From: Parashewanella hymeniacidonis
GTDB lineage: Bacteria; Pseudomonadota; Gammaproteobacteria; Enterobacterales; Shewanellaceae
NCBI RefSeq assembly: GCF_016900895.1
Contig: NZ_JAFEUN010000040.1
Span: 1 to 37,225 of the forward strand
Direction: 5' to 3'
DNA: 37,225 bases
Both the position numbers and the translations under genes were made by a program. Within the stretch, counting starts at the first letter, position 1; every line of letters begins with the position of its first letter. Shown here in pieces: positions 8,657 to 17,128 of this stretch. The notes under the pieces were generated by a model, which was given only the letters and a program-made list of their open reading frames with translations, was not told where the DNA came from and made no database searches.

Positions 8657-8785
8657 CAATCCATATATCTATTATCACTTGCTGCATAATAGGCTAATTT
8701 GTTGATGTTGCAAAATTTTGCATTTAGAGCCTTTTGAATATTTGCTACCATTACCAATAAATTAATATAAGTAACAACACGTTTA

Positions 8786-9328
8786 ATGAAACCCAAAAAA
8801 ATCACAGTCATCGTTGGTTCAAAGAATCCTATCAAAATTAATTCGGTTAAAATGGCATTATCCCAGTACTTTCAGTCATGTGAAATCATGACTGAAGGCA
8901 TTGATGCTCCATCTTTGGTCGCTGACCAACCGATGACTGCAAACGAAACTCGTGAAGGCGCAGTCAATCGGGTAGTATTCTGTAAGCAACACCATCAAGC
9001 CAATTTTTATGCTGCTATTGAAGGTGGGGTTGAAAACACGTCTTACGGTAGCTTCACGTTTGCCTATATTGTTATCGATAATGGTCAATATCAAAGTATA
9101 AACCGAAGTGCTAGCCTCCCTTTACCAAATTCTGTATACCTCGCACTTGAAGCGGGAGAAGAGCTTGGTGATGTAATGGATAACTTGTTTAACGAAACGA
9201 ACGTGAAGCAAAAAGGCGGAGCAATAGGTTTGTTAACTCACCAGCTTGCAACACGTGGCTCTACCTACGAACAAGCAGCACTGCTTTGTATGGCTCCTTT
9301 AGTGAATGAATCGCTCTATGGAAAATAA
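8786..9328 (+). CDS. yjjX: Inosine/xanthosine triphosphatase
   Basis: House-cleaning NTPase that removes non-canonical purine nucleotides (ITP, XTP). 180 residues, typical for YjjX. Visible family features: N-terminal VGSKNPIKINSV, MTANETREGAVNRV, AAIEGGVE, and GGAIGLLTHQLATRGSTYEQA. It overlaps the following acetyltransferase gene. No strong ribosome site is visible before ATG 8786. Confidence 0.93.
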   Translation: MKPKKITVIVGSKNPIKINSVKMALSQYFQSCEIMTEGIDAPSLVADQPMTANETREGAVNRVVFCKQHHQANFYAAIEGGVENTSYGSFTFAYIVIDNGQYQSINRSASLPLPNSVYLALEAGEELGDVMDNLFNETNVKQKGGAIGLLTHQLATRGSTYEQAALLCMAPLVNESLYGK

Positions 9329-9812
9329 CATCATAATTAGAGCATTAACCGCTGCCGATGATGAAATTATCGCAACTGTCATTCGCCAAGCGTCCCATGA
9401 TTTTGGCTTAACCGCAGAAAAAGGCTACGGCGTCTCTGATCTAGTTTCGCAGCCATTGTCATCACTTTATCAACACAACATGAGTAATTATTGGGTCGTT
9501 GAACTTAATGGTGAAATTATCGGTGGAGCTGGTATTGCTCCCATCGAAAATCGCAAAAACATTCGAACTTGTGAACTTCAAAAAATGTATTTTTTGAACA
9601 AAGCGAGAGGATTGGGCATTGGAAAAAAACTATGTCAATTTTGTTTAGAGCAGGCCAAAAAACTTGGTTACCAGTTATGTTATTTAGAGACCACAGCAGT
9701 GTTGGCTCAAGCTTATCATTTATATAAATCCATAGGGTTTGAAGATATTCATTACCGATTAGGTAATAGTGGTCACGATGATTGTGAAATTATGATGATA
9801 AAACGATTGTAG
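9318..9812 (+). CDS. GNAT family N-acetyltransferase
   Basis: 164 residues from ATG 9318 (MENNIIIRALTAADD). GNAT fold signs: IIGGAGIAPIE, the ELQKMYFLNKARGLGIGKKL stretch that carries the acetyl-CoA-binding R/Q-x-x-G-x-G/A motif (RGLGIG), then YLETTAVLAQAYHLYKSIGFE. Close in style to the MarR-associated or YjcF-type small GNATs that act on small molecules; the substrate is unknown. Overlaps yjjX by 11 nt (an upstream ATG at 9306 would overlap by 23), so the pair is probably co-transcribed. Confidence 0.85.
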   Translation: MENNIIIRALTAADDEIIATVIRQASHDFGLTAEKGYGVSDLVSQPLSSLYQHNMSNYWVVELNGEIIGGAGIAPIENRKNIRTCELQKMYFLNKARGLGIGKKLCQFCLEQAKKLGYQLCYLETTAVLAQAYHLYKSIGFEDIHYRLGNSGHDDCEIMMIKRL

Positions 9813-9839
9813 GTGTCACTGCATATACACGTATTTGAG

Positions 9840-10955
9840 TTATTTTTTTTTATCAGAATAAACTGGAAAATATGTTAATTGTTCATGATTCTCTGTACAG
9901 AATGCTTTCAGTTCAGTGGTAGAACAAGAAAGCTTAAGCGCAACCTTCTTAATATCGTCCATAACTGTTGCTGGATTTTGGCTTACGAGCTTTATCAATT
10001 CAAAAGCTAAAAATGCAGAATACCGACTACAGTTATTCCTATCACGAATCGACTGTAAGCCGCAATATACAGTATCAAAGCCTCCCGAGTCTTGTTTTCC
10101 TCTTCGATTATTAAACACTTTAATACCACTAGAATGTGTAACGACTAATACAGTATGATCTTCTCTAGTGAATCCTCGCTCTATTATACCTAAAATATAA
10201 AAACCAAATGAATGTCGATTTGAGCTCATATGTTCATCGTATTTATCTAAAATAGCGGCTCTAATATTTTTTTGTTCATAGCCTTCAGCATTTGCTTCAT
10301 TAATCAACAAAAATCTAGATTTAACTAAACACCTGTCTTGTTCAACTTTTGCGGATAACCAATCTATCATCGCTTTGGCTGAAATTTGAGACTGTAAATC
10401 AGAAACACTCACAGTGCCCTTTTGATTAAAAGCACTTGCCTCGACTTTTTCATTATACTCAACCGTTTTGCTAGTACCTATTTGCAAAATGGCATTACCA
10501 CCTTCAAAAATCCCTGTCACTTCAACAAAGTTTTCATCATCGAATAGGGTTGGGTCACTTCTAGCACCATCATCATGCTCTGTTGTAATGCTATGAGTAT
10601 GTGTTTCTTTTTTTATTTCGGTAGAAAAGTTTGTCTGCGCATGCTTTCTAAATAGATAGTCTTTAACGAGAGCGCTCGCTTGCTTAATCGATGATATAAA
10701 TTTACTTTTCCTTAATATTTCAACTGTCTTAGAATCATTCTCTTCCATCGGATTTAAGAAACCAGAGAGTGTGTAGTTTATTGTGCTACTCTCAACCTCT
10801 ACCTTAAGTTCATATTTCCTCGCCCAAACATCTGGGCAATTAACAGCATATATATTAATGTAAAAAATCTGTTCTTTTAGCTGCAACTCTTCTAGCTGTT
10901 TGAAGCCTTCAAAGATTGTTGTTTTATAATCATAAAACATTGCTACTTGGAGCAT
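9840..10955 (-). CDS. Unknown protein with CE-clan cysteine-protease-like C-terminus
   Basis: 371 residues, no signal peptide or membrane segment, preceded by a very strong ribosome site (GGGAGGAG, 1 nt from ATG). No family is recognised over the first 240 residues. The C-terminal part has the order seen in Ulp1/YopJ-type (clan CE) enzymes: DHTVLVVTHSSGIKVFNN (His267 before a beta strand, then Asn282/283 where an acid is usual) followed by QSIRDRNNCSRYSAFLAF (Gln301, Cys309). Clan CE includes deubiquitinases, deSUMOylases and YopJ acetyltransferases, many of them secreted effectors. This is a motif reading, not a confirmed homology; the Asn instead of Asp/Glu is a caution. Convergent with the GNAT gene. 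Confidence 0.6.
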   Translation of the reverse strand: MLQVAMFYDYKTTIFEGFKQLEELQLKEQIFYINIYAVNCPDVWARKYELKVEVESSTINYTLSGFLNPMEENDSKTVEILRKSKFISSIKQASALVKDYLFRKHAQTNFSTEIKKETHTHSITTEHDDGARSDPTLFDDENFVEVTGIFEGGNAILQIGTSKTVEYNEKVEASAFNQKGTVSVSDLQSQISAKAMIDWLSAKVEQDRCLVKSRFLLINEANAEGYEQKNIRAAILDKYDEHMSSNRHSFGFYILGIIERGFTREDHTVLVVTHSSGIKVFNNRRGKQDSGGFDTVYCGLQSIRDRNNCSRYSAFLAFELIKLVSQNPATVMDDIKKVALKLSCSTTELKAFCTENHEQLTYFPVYSDKKK

Positions 10956-11102
10956 ACTCCTCCCAACAAGGTAGTTCTGTTATTAACAACAATAATTTAA
11001 AGCCACTTAAAAGTCACAAAACAAAATAATACTTAATGTAAAGTTAATTAGTAGAGACTGAATTATAGAGATCATCTTAGCGATTCAATCACTATATTTA
11101 AT

Positions 11103-11131
11103 TTGTTTATCATTAGATTAAAGAGTATAAA
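11103..11131 (+). promoter_or_regulatory. Probable sigma-70 promoter of tas
   Basis: TTGTTT, a 17-nt spacer, TATAAA. Transcription would begin about 11138, giving a leader of about 25 nt before the TTG start at 11163. Confidence 0.45.
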
Positions 11132-11162
11132 AAAGGAACAATTCGATAATTCTTGATTAGCT

Positions 11163-12206
11163 TTGATTAAATCACGACTTGCCAATTCCTCTTTAGAGGT
11201 CAGTAAACTTTGCATAGGTACAATGACGTGGGGTGAGCAGAACACACAAAGTGAAGCGTTTTCACAACTTGACTTAGCGCTCGAACACGGCATTAACTTT
11301 ATTGATACGGCTGAACTCTACCCTGTTCCTCCCAAAGCTGAGACTCAAGGCTGTACCGAAGAGATTCTTGGAAACTACCTAAAAAGTTCAGGCAATCGTG
11401 ACAAGTTCGTTTTAGCGACAAAAGTTGCTCCTCAAGGGCCTGCTATCGACTATATTCGGCCGAATATGGCACTAGACTGGAATAACATTCATCAAGCAGT
11501 TGATTCCTCTTTGGAACGACTACAAACGGATGCAATCGATCTTTATCAGATCCACTGGCCACAAAGAGACAACAATCGTTTTGGATCGCTCAACTATCAG
11601 GCTGGAACTCAACAGAACACAACACCAATTATTGAGACGCTAGAAGCACTTGCAGATGTCATTAAGCAGGGAAAAGTGAGATACATCGGTATTTCAAATG
11701 AAACTCCTTGGGGAATGATGAAATACCTCCAATTGGCAGAGAAGCATGATTTACCCAAAATCGTCAGTATCCAAAATCCATATAACTTATTAAATAGAAG
11801 CTATGAAGTAGGCTTGAGTGAGATATCACATCGTGAAAACATAGGTTTACTCGCTTATTCTCCATTAGCATTTGGCGTACTTACAGGAAAATATCAAACC
11901 AAACCATGGCCAAAGAGCTCAAGATTAGCCTTATTCGAACGTTTTGATCATCGCTACACATCGTCAGAGAATGCTAATAAAGCAGTCCAAGCTTACGTCG
12001 ACTTAGCAAGAGAATTCAATTTAGCACCTGTACACTTGGCGCTAGCTTTTATAAATCAACAACAATTCGTTGCCAGCACCATAATTGGTGCAACCAACTT
12101 GACTCAGCTTAAAGAGAACATTGACAGTGCTGATGTTGTTTTGTCTGATGAGGTGATGAGTCGCCTAGAGGAAATTGGCAGTACATACCGAATCCCATGT
12201 CCATAA
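11163..12206 (+). CDS. tas: NADP(H)-dependent aldo-keto reductase, Tas family
   Basis: 347 residues, closely similar in layout to E. coli Tas. Aldo-keto reductase signatures: GTMTWGEQNT, FIDTAELYPVPPKAETQG (catalytic Asp and Tyr), LDLYQIHWPQR, VRYIGISNETPWG, SIQNPYNLLNRSYEVG, and SPLAFGVLTGKY. The start is a TTG: MIKSRLANSSLEVSKL aligns residue for residue with E. coli MQYHRIPHSSLEVSTL, so TTG 11163 sits exactly where the family Met is, and no in-frame ATG lies nearby. There is no good ribosome site directly before it. Substrate unknown; E. coli tas was found by suppression of tyrosine auxotrophy. Confidence 0.92.
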   Translation: MIKSRLANSSLEVSKLCIGTMTWGEQNTQSEAFSQLDLALEHGINFIDTAELYPVPPKAETQGCTEEILGNYLKSSGNRDKFVLATKVAPQGPAIDYIRPNMALDWNNIHQAVDSSLERLQTDAIDLYQIHWPQRDNNRFGSLNYQAGTQQNTTPIIETLEALADVIKQGKVRYIGISNETPWGMMKYLQLAEKHDLPKIVSIQNPYNLLNRSYEVGLSEISHRENIGLLAYSPLAFGVLTGKYQTKPWPKSSRLALFERFDHRYTSSENANKAVQAYVDLAREFNLAPVHLALAFINQQQFVASTIIGATNLTQLKENIDSADVVLSDEVMSRLEEIGSTYRIPCP

Positions 12207-12291
12207 AAAAGTTACTGTTAAAACATCGCTAAACTTGCAAAAACTTTTATTTTGCAACAAGATCGGCCTCCGATTTTAGTGATACTGAAAA

Positions 12292-13530
12292 ATGAACATG
12301 CCAAGCCAAACTCTAACACCTCTTGCAGAAAGCTTAAGGCCACAGTTCCCAACATTAAAAGTAGAGTTTGATGGTACGCCGTTATGCTATTTAGATACGG
12401 CTGCAACCAGCCAAAAGCCAGCTTCAGTCATCGGCGCTATCAACAACTATTACCAAACAAAGAACTCGAACGTTCATCGAGCTGCACATCAGTTATCTTC
12501 TCTAGCGACTATCGAGTACGAAGCCGTTAGGCAAAAAATCGCTGACCTAATTTCAGCTAATAAATCCGAAGAAGTTATTTTCACTCATGGCTGTACAGAG
12601 TCAATTAACATGGTTGCAGCAGGATTAGATCCCCAAATAAAGGAAGGCGATGTAATTTTGATCGATAGTGCCGCACATCACGCCAATATCGTTCCTTGGC
12701 AACAACTTGCTAATCGCACAGGTGCTGTTATAAAGCCTATACCTTTAACTGACAACTTTCAGTTTGACTTCAAAGCTTATCGATCACTTTTAGAGTGCGA
12801 GCCAAAGCTCGTTGCCATTACGCACGTAACCAATGCTTTAGGAACCCTCAACCCAGTTAGTGAAATAGTAAAGTTGGCCAAAGCTGCTGGCGCAATAACT
12901 CTCGTCGATGGCGCTCAAGCCATTGCTCATCTTGACATTAACGTTCAAGAAATTGATTGCGATTTTTATACGTTTTCTGGACATAAGATGTACGGACCAA
13001 CTGGTGTCGGCATCCTTTATGGCAAATACGATGCGCTCGATGCATTGTTACCTTTGCTAACCGGCGGTGAAATGATAAAAACCGTCAGCTTCGAAGAAAC
13101 TACATTTGGAAAGTTACCTAACAAGTTAGAAGCTGGCACCCCGCCAATTGCCGAAGTATTTGGTCTAGGTGCAGCCGTTGATTTTATCAAGCTTCACCTA
13201 ACTCAAGCACACCAACAACAAGAACGTGTATTGCTGAACTACTTAACCGATAAGTTATCCGAGCTTACTGACATCGAAGTTTATGCTCAGTCAGAGCAAA
13301 ATGTAGGTGTTGTAGCATTTAATGTTAAAGGCGAGCACCATCAAGATATCGGCATGCTATTAGATCAACAAGGCATTGCGATTCGCTGCGGCCATCACTG
13401 TGCGATGCCATTAATGGACTTAATGCACATTAAAGGTTGCTGCAGAGTTTCTGTTGGTATTTATTCCACTCAAGCTGATGTTGATACTTTTATTGATGCA
13501 CTACAACAAGCTTTGGAGTTATTAGATTAA
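12292..13530 (+). CDS. csdA: Cysteine desulfurase
   Basis: PLP enzyme that takes sulfur from cysteine as a persulfide for Fe-S clusters or other thio-cofactors. 412 residues, group II (SufS/CsdA) type: YLDTAATSQKP, HRAAHQLSS, PLP-contact His129 (SAAHHAN), Asp206 (VDGAQA), PLP lysine Lys232 (SGHKMYGPTG), and persulfide Cys370 in RCGHHCAMPLM. The next gene encodes the SufE-like partner and overlaps by one base, which favours CsdA over SufS because no suf cluster is present. Start ATG 12292 (MNMPS); ATG 12298 is also possible. Confidence 0.94.
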   Translation: MNMPSQTLTPLAESLRPQFPTLKVEFDGTPLCYLDTAATSQKPASVIGAINNYYQTKNSNVHRAAHQLSSLATIEYEAVRQKIADLISANKSEEVIFTHGCTESINMVAAGLDPQIKEGDVILIDSAAHHANIVPWQQLANRTGAVIKPIPLTDNFQFDFKAYRSLLECEPKLVAITHVTNALGTLNPVSEIVKLAKAAGAITLVDGAQAIAHLDINVQEIDCDFYTFSGHKMYGPTGVGILYGKYDALDALLPLLTGGEMIKTVSFEETTFGKLPNKLEAGTPPIAEVFGLGAAVDFIKLHLTQAHQQQERVLLNYLTDKLSELTDIEVYAQSEQNVGVVAFNVKGEHHQDIGMLLDQQGIAIRCGHHCAMPLMDLMHIKGCCRVSVGIYSTQADVDTFIDALQQALELLD

Positions 13531-13958
13531 TGCCAGAAGTATCGCCTAAAACTCAAGATTATCAGTACCAAGTCCCACAATTAGATGAAATTAAACAAGT
13601 CTTTTCAGCTGCTAAGAACTGGCAAGAAAAGTACCGTCAATTGATGATATTAGGTAAAAAAACACCAAGATTGGGCCAAGAATATAAGATTACAACAGCT
13701 CTGATTGATGGTTGTGAAAGCGATGCTTGGCTGTATCACCAAGTCATTGATGGCAAGCACTACTTTATTGCTGATAGCGATGCAAGAATTGTCAAAGGTT
13801 TGATAGTAATTTTACTTTCGGTGTTTCATCAGCAACAACAAAAGCCTGATGAAAGTATTCAAGAGTTATTTACAGAGTTAGGTTTATATACTCAATTAAG
13901 CCCATCTCGAACCAATGGTTTAACAGCATTATCCAAATCAATGGCTGCTGTTTTCTAA
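13530..13958 (+). CDS. csdE: Cysteine desulfuration protein, SufE family
   Basis: Accepts sulfur from CsdA and passes it on. 142 residues with the SufE fold signature LIDGCESDAWLYH; acceptor Cys62 matches E. coli CsdE Cys61. The stop/start junction with csdA is TAATG, so the two are translationally coupled. In E. coli CsdA-CsdE serves TcdA (tRNA t6A dehydration) and other acceptors. Its 3' end overlaps the convergent cupin gene by 4 nt. Confidence 0.93.
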   Translation: MPEVSPKTQDYQYQVPQLDEIKQVFSAAKNWQEKYRQLMILGKKTPRLGQEYKITTALIDGCESDAWLYHQVIDGKHYFIADSDARIVKGLIVILLSVFHQQQQKPDESIQELFTELGLYTQLSPSRTNGLTALSKSMAAVF

Positions 13959-14266
13959 TAAAAAACAGCAAGCCAAACCGTTTCAATATTTTCTTTAGTC
14001 CAAGCTACACGATGTTTTTGGTGAGCAGGAATATTGTAGTAATCCCCACTTACTAAGTGAATAATTGGACCACCTTCAAACTCTAACTTAGCTTCACCTT
14101 TGAGAATAATCACCCACTCATGTCGCTCTTGGTCATACCAAAATTTGTCAGGGCTTTTATGACCTTTAGAGATAATTCTTTCTATAGAAACATTGTCATT
14201 TTTAACAATTTCATCGAATATTTCCTCTGATAAATCATCAGGAATACCCTTAAATATATTTGTCAT
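13955..14266 (-). CDS. Small cupin-domain protein
   Basis: 103 residues, single cupin barrel: WYDQERHEWVIILKGEAKLEFEGG, then the second motif GDYYNIPAHQKHRVAWT with histidines (about 84 and 87) that could bind metal. The first motif keeps only part of the usual histidine pattern. Such one-domain cupins act as dioxygenases, epimerases or sensors; function here is unknown. GGAGGCGC lies just before ATG. It has its own promoter region on the right, and its end overlaps csdE. Confidence 0.85.
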   Translation of the reverse strand: MTNIFKGIPDDLSEEIFDEIVKNDNVSIERIISKGHKSPDKFWYDQERHEWVIILKGEAKLEFEGGPIIHLVSGDYYNIPAHQKHRVAWTKENIETVWLAVFY

Positions 14267-14305
14267 AGCGCCTCCAGCGAAGTAACTACTTTATTTTTAG
14301 AACGT

Positions 14306-14403
14306 TAAACCTAGAAACATCAATTAGGCACGTTCTCGATCAACATTCTATTTTCCAGATAGTTATTGCTCTTCAAAACATTCAACTGATGTTTCTAGGT
14401 TAA
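14306..14403. repeat. 98-bp element with 20-bp terminal inverted repeats
   Basis: Left end TAAACCTAGAAACATCAATT and the complement of the right end TTAACCTAGAAACATCAGTT agree at about 18 of 20 positions. The intervening 58 nt show no coding potential. It looks like a very short MITE; its ends differ from those of the 260-bp family. Confidence 0.6.
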
Positions 14404-14451
14404 AGAATTCATACTTAAACGTAGCACTTTTCATTGAAACTTTGCGATATC

Positions 14452-14718
14452 TATACCCATGACACCTGAAGATGCTCGATTTCAGCGAGAATGCACAACT
14501 TGTTAATCAAGGCGACAGTGTGCGGCAATAGTGAGCTATTGTTATCACTGGCAACGAAGAGTAACAAGCTGTGCAATTTGCACTTCGTGGACTTCTCGGC
14601 GCCAATTCTTCTTTGTTACATTAGCTCGAAAGAATCCCGATATTCCTTCGCTAATGCGCCTCAAAGAATTGGCGCTGAAAAAGTCCTGAAACATGCATCT
14701 TCAGGTATCATGGGTATA
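14452..14718. mobile_element. MITE-like element, copy 2 (267 bp)
   Basis: Same family as 1954-2213. Terminal inverted repeats TATACCCATGA[C/T]ACCTGAAGATGC agree at nearly every position, better than in copy 1, so this copy is the less decayed. The centre has the same long hairpin (GCGCCAATTCTT with AAGAATTGGCGC) and the CAATAGTGAGCTATTG palindrome. It lies just downstream of the 3' end of the unknown gene 14731-15543. Confidence 0.82.
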
Positions 14719-14730
14719 TATGCTCTCTTA

Positions 14731-15543
14731 TTAAGATTTACTTCTCGGTTTTGCATTAGACCAAATTTGCTCTAAATCTGCCTTTAAACGAGTACTTCTA
14801 GGTGCAGACTTAGCTTTCAGAGCCTGAATTTCAGACTGTACTTCTTTCTGTTGATTTCTACTATCATTAACCGCCTGAGGTTTAGCATGTAATGAAGATA
14901 CTTGTTCACCTCTTCTTGCAAGTTTGGAGGTTGGGGCTGTACTGCTTGTTTTACTCGAACTAAGTGGCATAGAGGAGCCTCCAGGCGCATGCTTTGGGCT
15001 TCTTGGAGCACTGTATCCTAAATTTTGCTCTAAGCTACTCTTTATCTTTTCTAGGACATGATAATTTCGGCCACCTAATACCTCATAATGTGGCATCACT
15101 CCATTCGTACCGTTTATCTCAAATTGTCCAATAGCTCCATAACATGGGTTATCCTTCGATGAAGATTGATTTTTTGTACATGTATTAACCAGAACACTAT
15201 AAGTAGCTTCTGGGTTCTGTTTAGTAAAATCGCAAAATTGTTTTGCAGCCTCAGCAACATCTGAACAACGTTCTTTCCCTATCGCCCAACGCCCTCCTGA
15301 AACCCTTGTAAGCAAAGAATTAAAATGAGATTTTGGAGCGCTCTGAAAGCCCTGATCATTTTTTCTAAAGTAAAACTCTAGCTCTTGGCTACGCTGTGTA
15401 TTTTTTTCAGAAATGGTTACTTTAAATTTTGTAAAGTGACTTGAGAACTCTCTTTCACCCTCCTGCACTTTTACTTCATGCTGCGAACTTTCAGTTAAAA
15501 AGTGAGTTCGAGGTTCGATACTTTGGTAAATTGCTTCAGCCAT
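14731..15543 (-). CDS. Unknown protein with Ser/Lys-rich C-terminus
   Basis: 270 residues from ATG 15543 (MAEAIYQSIEPRTHF), preceded by GGTG; the open frame continues 24 codons upstream only from a TTG. Family not recognised. The N-terminal 185 residues look globular and mixed alpha/beta (CSDVAEAAKQFCDF, GAIGQFEINGTNGVMPHYEV, GGRNYHVLEKI) with cysteines at 92, 103, 121 and 134. From about 190 to the end it is low-complexity, rich in Ser, Pro, Lys and Arg, probably disordered. No signal peptide or membrane segment. The build and the nearby mobile elements fit an accessory or effector-type protein, but this is inference only. Confidence 0.6.
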   Translation of the reverse strand: MAEAIYQSIEPRTHFLTESSQHEVKVQEGEREFSSHFTKFKVTISEKNTQRSQELEFYFRKNDQGFQSAPKSHFNSLLTRVSGGRWAIGKERCSDVAEAAKQFCDFTKQNPEATYSVLVNTCTKNQSSSKDNPCYGAIGQFEINGTNGVMPHYEVLGGRNYHVLEKIKSSLEQNLGYSAPRSPKHAPGGSSMPLSSSKTSSTAPTSKLARRGEQVSSLHAKPQAVNDSRNQQKEVQSEIQALKAKSAPRSTRLKADLEQIWSNAKPRSKS

Positions 15544-15798
15544 ATTAATCACCGATATCTTAGATTTCGGCTTATTCTCACTTGAAAAATAATAACACTC
15601 AAGAAAAGTAATCAAATGTTCATTTTACTTAAAAAGCACTTCAACGAACTAAATGGGCATTCATTCTTTTAATTTCTATAACTTACATGAATAAATTGAG
15701 AGATTTTTATAGCTAAAATTAATTAAAATGAATTTACCGTTCACTTCATTATTTCGACTTACTGGTACTTAACTAACTCAGATCTGGTAAAAGATGCA

Positions 15799-15827
15799 CA
15801 AAAAAGCGGAGCATTCGCTCCGCTTTC
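15799..15827 (-). terminator. Rho-independent terminator of mdh
   Basis: On the minus strand AAAGCGGAGC, loop GAAT, GCTCCGCTTT, then a T-run; 24 nt after the mdh stop codon. Confidence 0.92.
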
Positions 15828-15850
15828 AAAATTAGGATATTCGCTTAAGT

Positions 15851-16786
15851 TTACTTAACGAATTCAACACCAATTTTGATGTCACCTTTTAGTGTGTCTA
15901 GCATCGCATCACGTGCATTTGATTCAAATTCGCTTACATCACCATAAGGAAGTACTTTTTCAACACCGTTTTTACCCAGAACTACAGGTTGTGCGAAAAA
16001 TTCAGCATGCTCACTTCCACCGTCAACATAAGCACATTCAATAACATTTGCTTCGCCTTGAAGGCCACGAACTAGAGATAAGCCAAAACGACAAGCCGCT
16101 TGCCCCATTGACAGTGTAGCACTACCGCCACCAGCTTTAGCTTCTACTACTTCAGTACCCGCATTCTGAATGCGGTGAGTAAGTGATGCAACTTCTTCAT
16201 CAGTAAAGCTCACACCTTCTACTTGAGAAAGTAGAGGAAGAATCGTTACACCACTGTGACCACCAATAACGTTGATGTTCACATCAGCAGGGCTTAAGCC
16301 TTTCGCTTCAGCGATGAAAGTTTCAGAACGAATAACATCAAGTGTAGTAACACCGAACAGACGGTTCTTATCGTATACGCCAGCAGCTTTTAATACTTCA
16401 GCAGCAATCGCAACAGTAGTGTTAACAGGGTTAGTGATGATACCAACCAATGCTTTTGGACATACTGCAGCAACTTTTTCAATCAAGTTACGAACGATAC
16501 CAGCATTGATGTTAAATAGATCTGAGCGATCCATACCTGGCTTACGAGCAACACCAGCAGAGATAAGTACTACGTCTGCGCCTTCTAAAGCCGCAGATGG
16601 GTCTTCACCAGAAAACCCTTTAACTTCAACATCTGTTGGGATATGGCTTAGGTCAACGGCAACACCAGGTGTAACAGGAGCGATATCATATAATGATAAT
16701 TTTGCACCCGCAGGTAATTGAGTTTTTAGTAATAGGGCAAGTGCCTGGCCGATACCACCAGCAGCACCAAGTACAGCAACTTTCAT
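15851..16786 (-). CDS. mdh: Malate dehydrogenase
   Basis: Interconverts malate and oxaloacetate with NAD in the TCA cycle. 311 residues, as in enteric Mdh. NAD motif [12 protein letters not shown] (3-14), substrate-loop arginines 81 and 87 ([12 protein letters not shown]), Asp150 and Arg153 (TTLDVIRS), and catalytic His177 (GGHSGV), all at the E. coli positions. GGAGAG precedes the ATG. Divergent from argR, the usual order in this group. A CRP-like site lies 29 nt upstream. Confidence 0.97.
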   Translation of the reverse strand: MKVAVLGAAGGIGQALALLLKTQLPAGAKLSLYDIAPVTPGVAVDLSHIPTDVEVKGFSGEDPSAALEGADVVLISAGVARKPGMDRSDLFNINAGIVRNLIEKVAAVCPKALVGIITNPVNTTVAIAAEVLKAAGVYDKNRLFGVTTLDVIRSETFIAEAKGLSPADVNINVIGGHSGVTILPLLSQVEGVSFTDEEVASLTHRIQNAGTEVVEAKAGGGSATLSMGQAACRFGLSLVRGLQGEANVIECAYVDGGSEHAEFFAQPVVLGKNGVEKVLPYGDVSEFESNARDAMLDTLKGDIKIGVEFVK

Positions 16787-16814
16787 AGTTCTCTCCGTTG
16801 ATTTATCGGTATTC

Positions 16815-16830
16815 TGTGACGTAGATCATA
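16815..16830. promoter_or_regulatory. CRP-like binding site upstream of mdh
   Basis: TGTGA, 6 nt, TCATA: 9 of 10 core positions of the CRP consensus TGTGA-N6-TCACA. Control of mdh by CRP is known in E. coli. Confidence 0.45.
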
Positions 16831-17035
16831 ATTATGGCGCAACCTTACTGGAATGCGAGCAAAATATCAATCTCACAGCCTCTATACATTGCACTGAAAA
16901 AACTGAAAAATAGCAGCGGCGTAAACCTTAGTTTCCCCCAAAACCAAAAATGAATAATTATGCGCATCAAGTCATTTTATTTGACAAAAACACATCAGTT
17001 ATGCAAAGATCTTTAAGTTTTTTGAATATAAAGAT

Positions 17036-17049
17036 TGAAAATTTATTCA
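17036..17049. promoter_or_regulatory. ARG box upstream of argR
   Basis: TGAAAATTTATTCA matches the core TGAAT-WWWW-ATTCA at 13 of 14 positions. ArgR usually represses its own gene, and this site is about 80 nt before the argR start. The second box normally found next to it is not clear. Confidence 0.5.
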
Positions 17050-17128
17050 AGTATAAATGAAGTAACAGTTTAGATATTCCAACAAACTGTCGCAGATTGT
17101 TTAAGTTAAAAATCACTGAAAAATTATT

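Larger units (their letters stand above)
14267..14730. other. Intergenic region made of two inverted-repeat elements
   Basis: 464 nt without a gene between the cupin and the unknown protein at 14731. It holds a 98-bp inverted-repeat element (14306-14403) and the second MITE copy (14452-14718), separated by about 50 nt. The cupin promoter must lie in its left part. Confidence 0.6.
16787..17128. promoter_or_regulatory. mdh-argR divergent control region
   Basis: 342 nt without a gene between the mdh and argR starts. It contains a CRP-like palindrome near mdh and an ARG-box-like palindrome near argR, listed separately; no clear sigma-70 pair was found by eye. Confidence 0.6.

Noticed and set aside
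12235-12277. Hairpins TTGCAAAA...TTTTGCAA and ATCGG-CCT-CCGAT between tas and csdA
   Set aside because: The first has no T-run; the second has only five pairs and three T. Neither is a convincing terminator.
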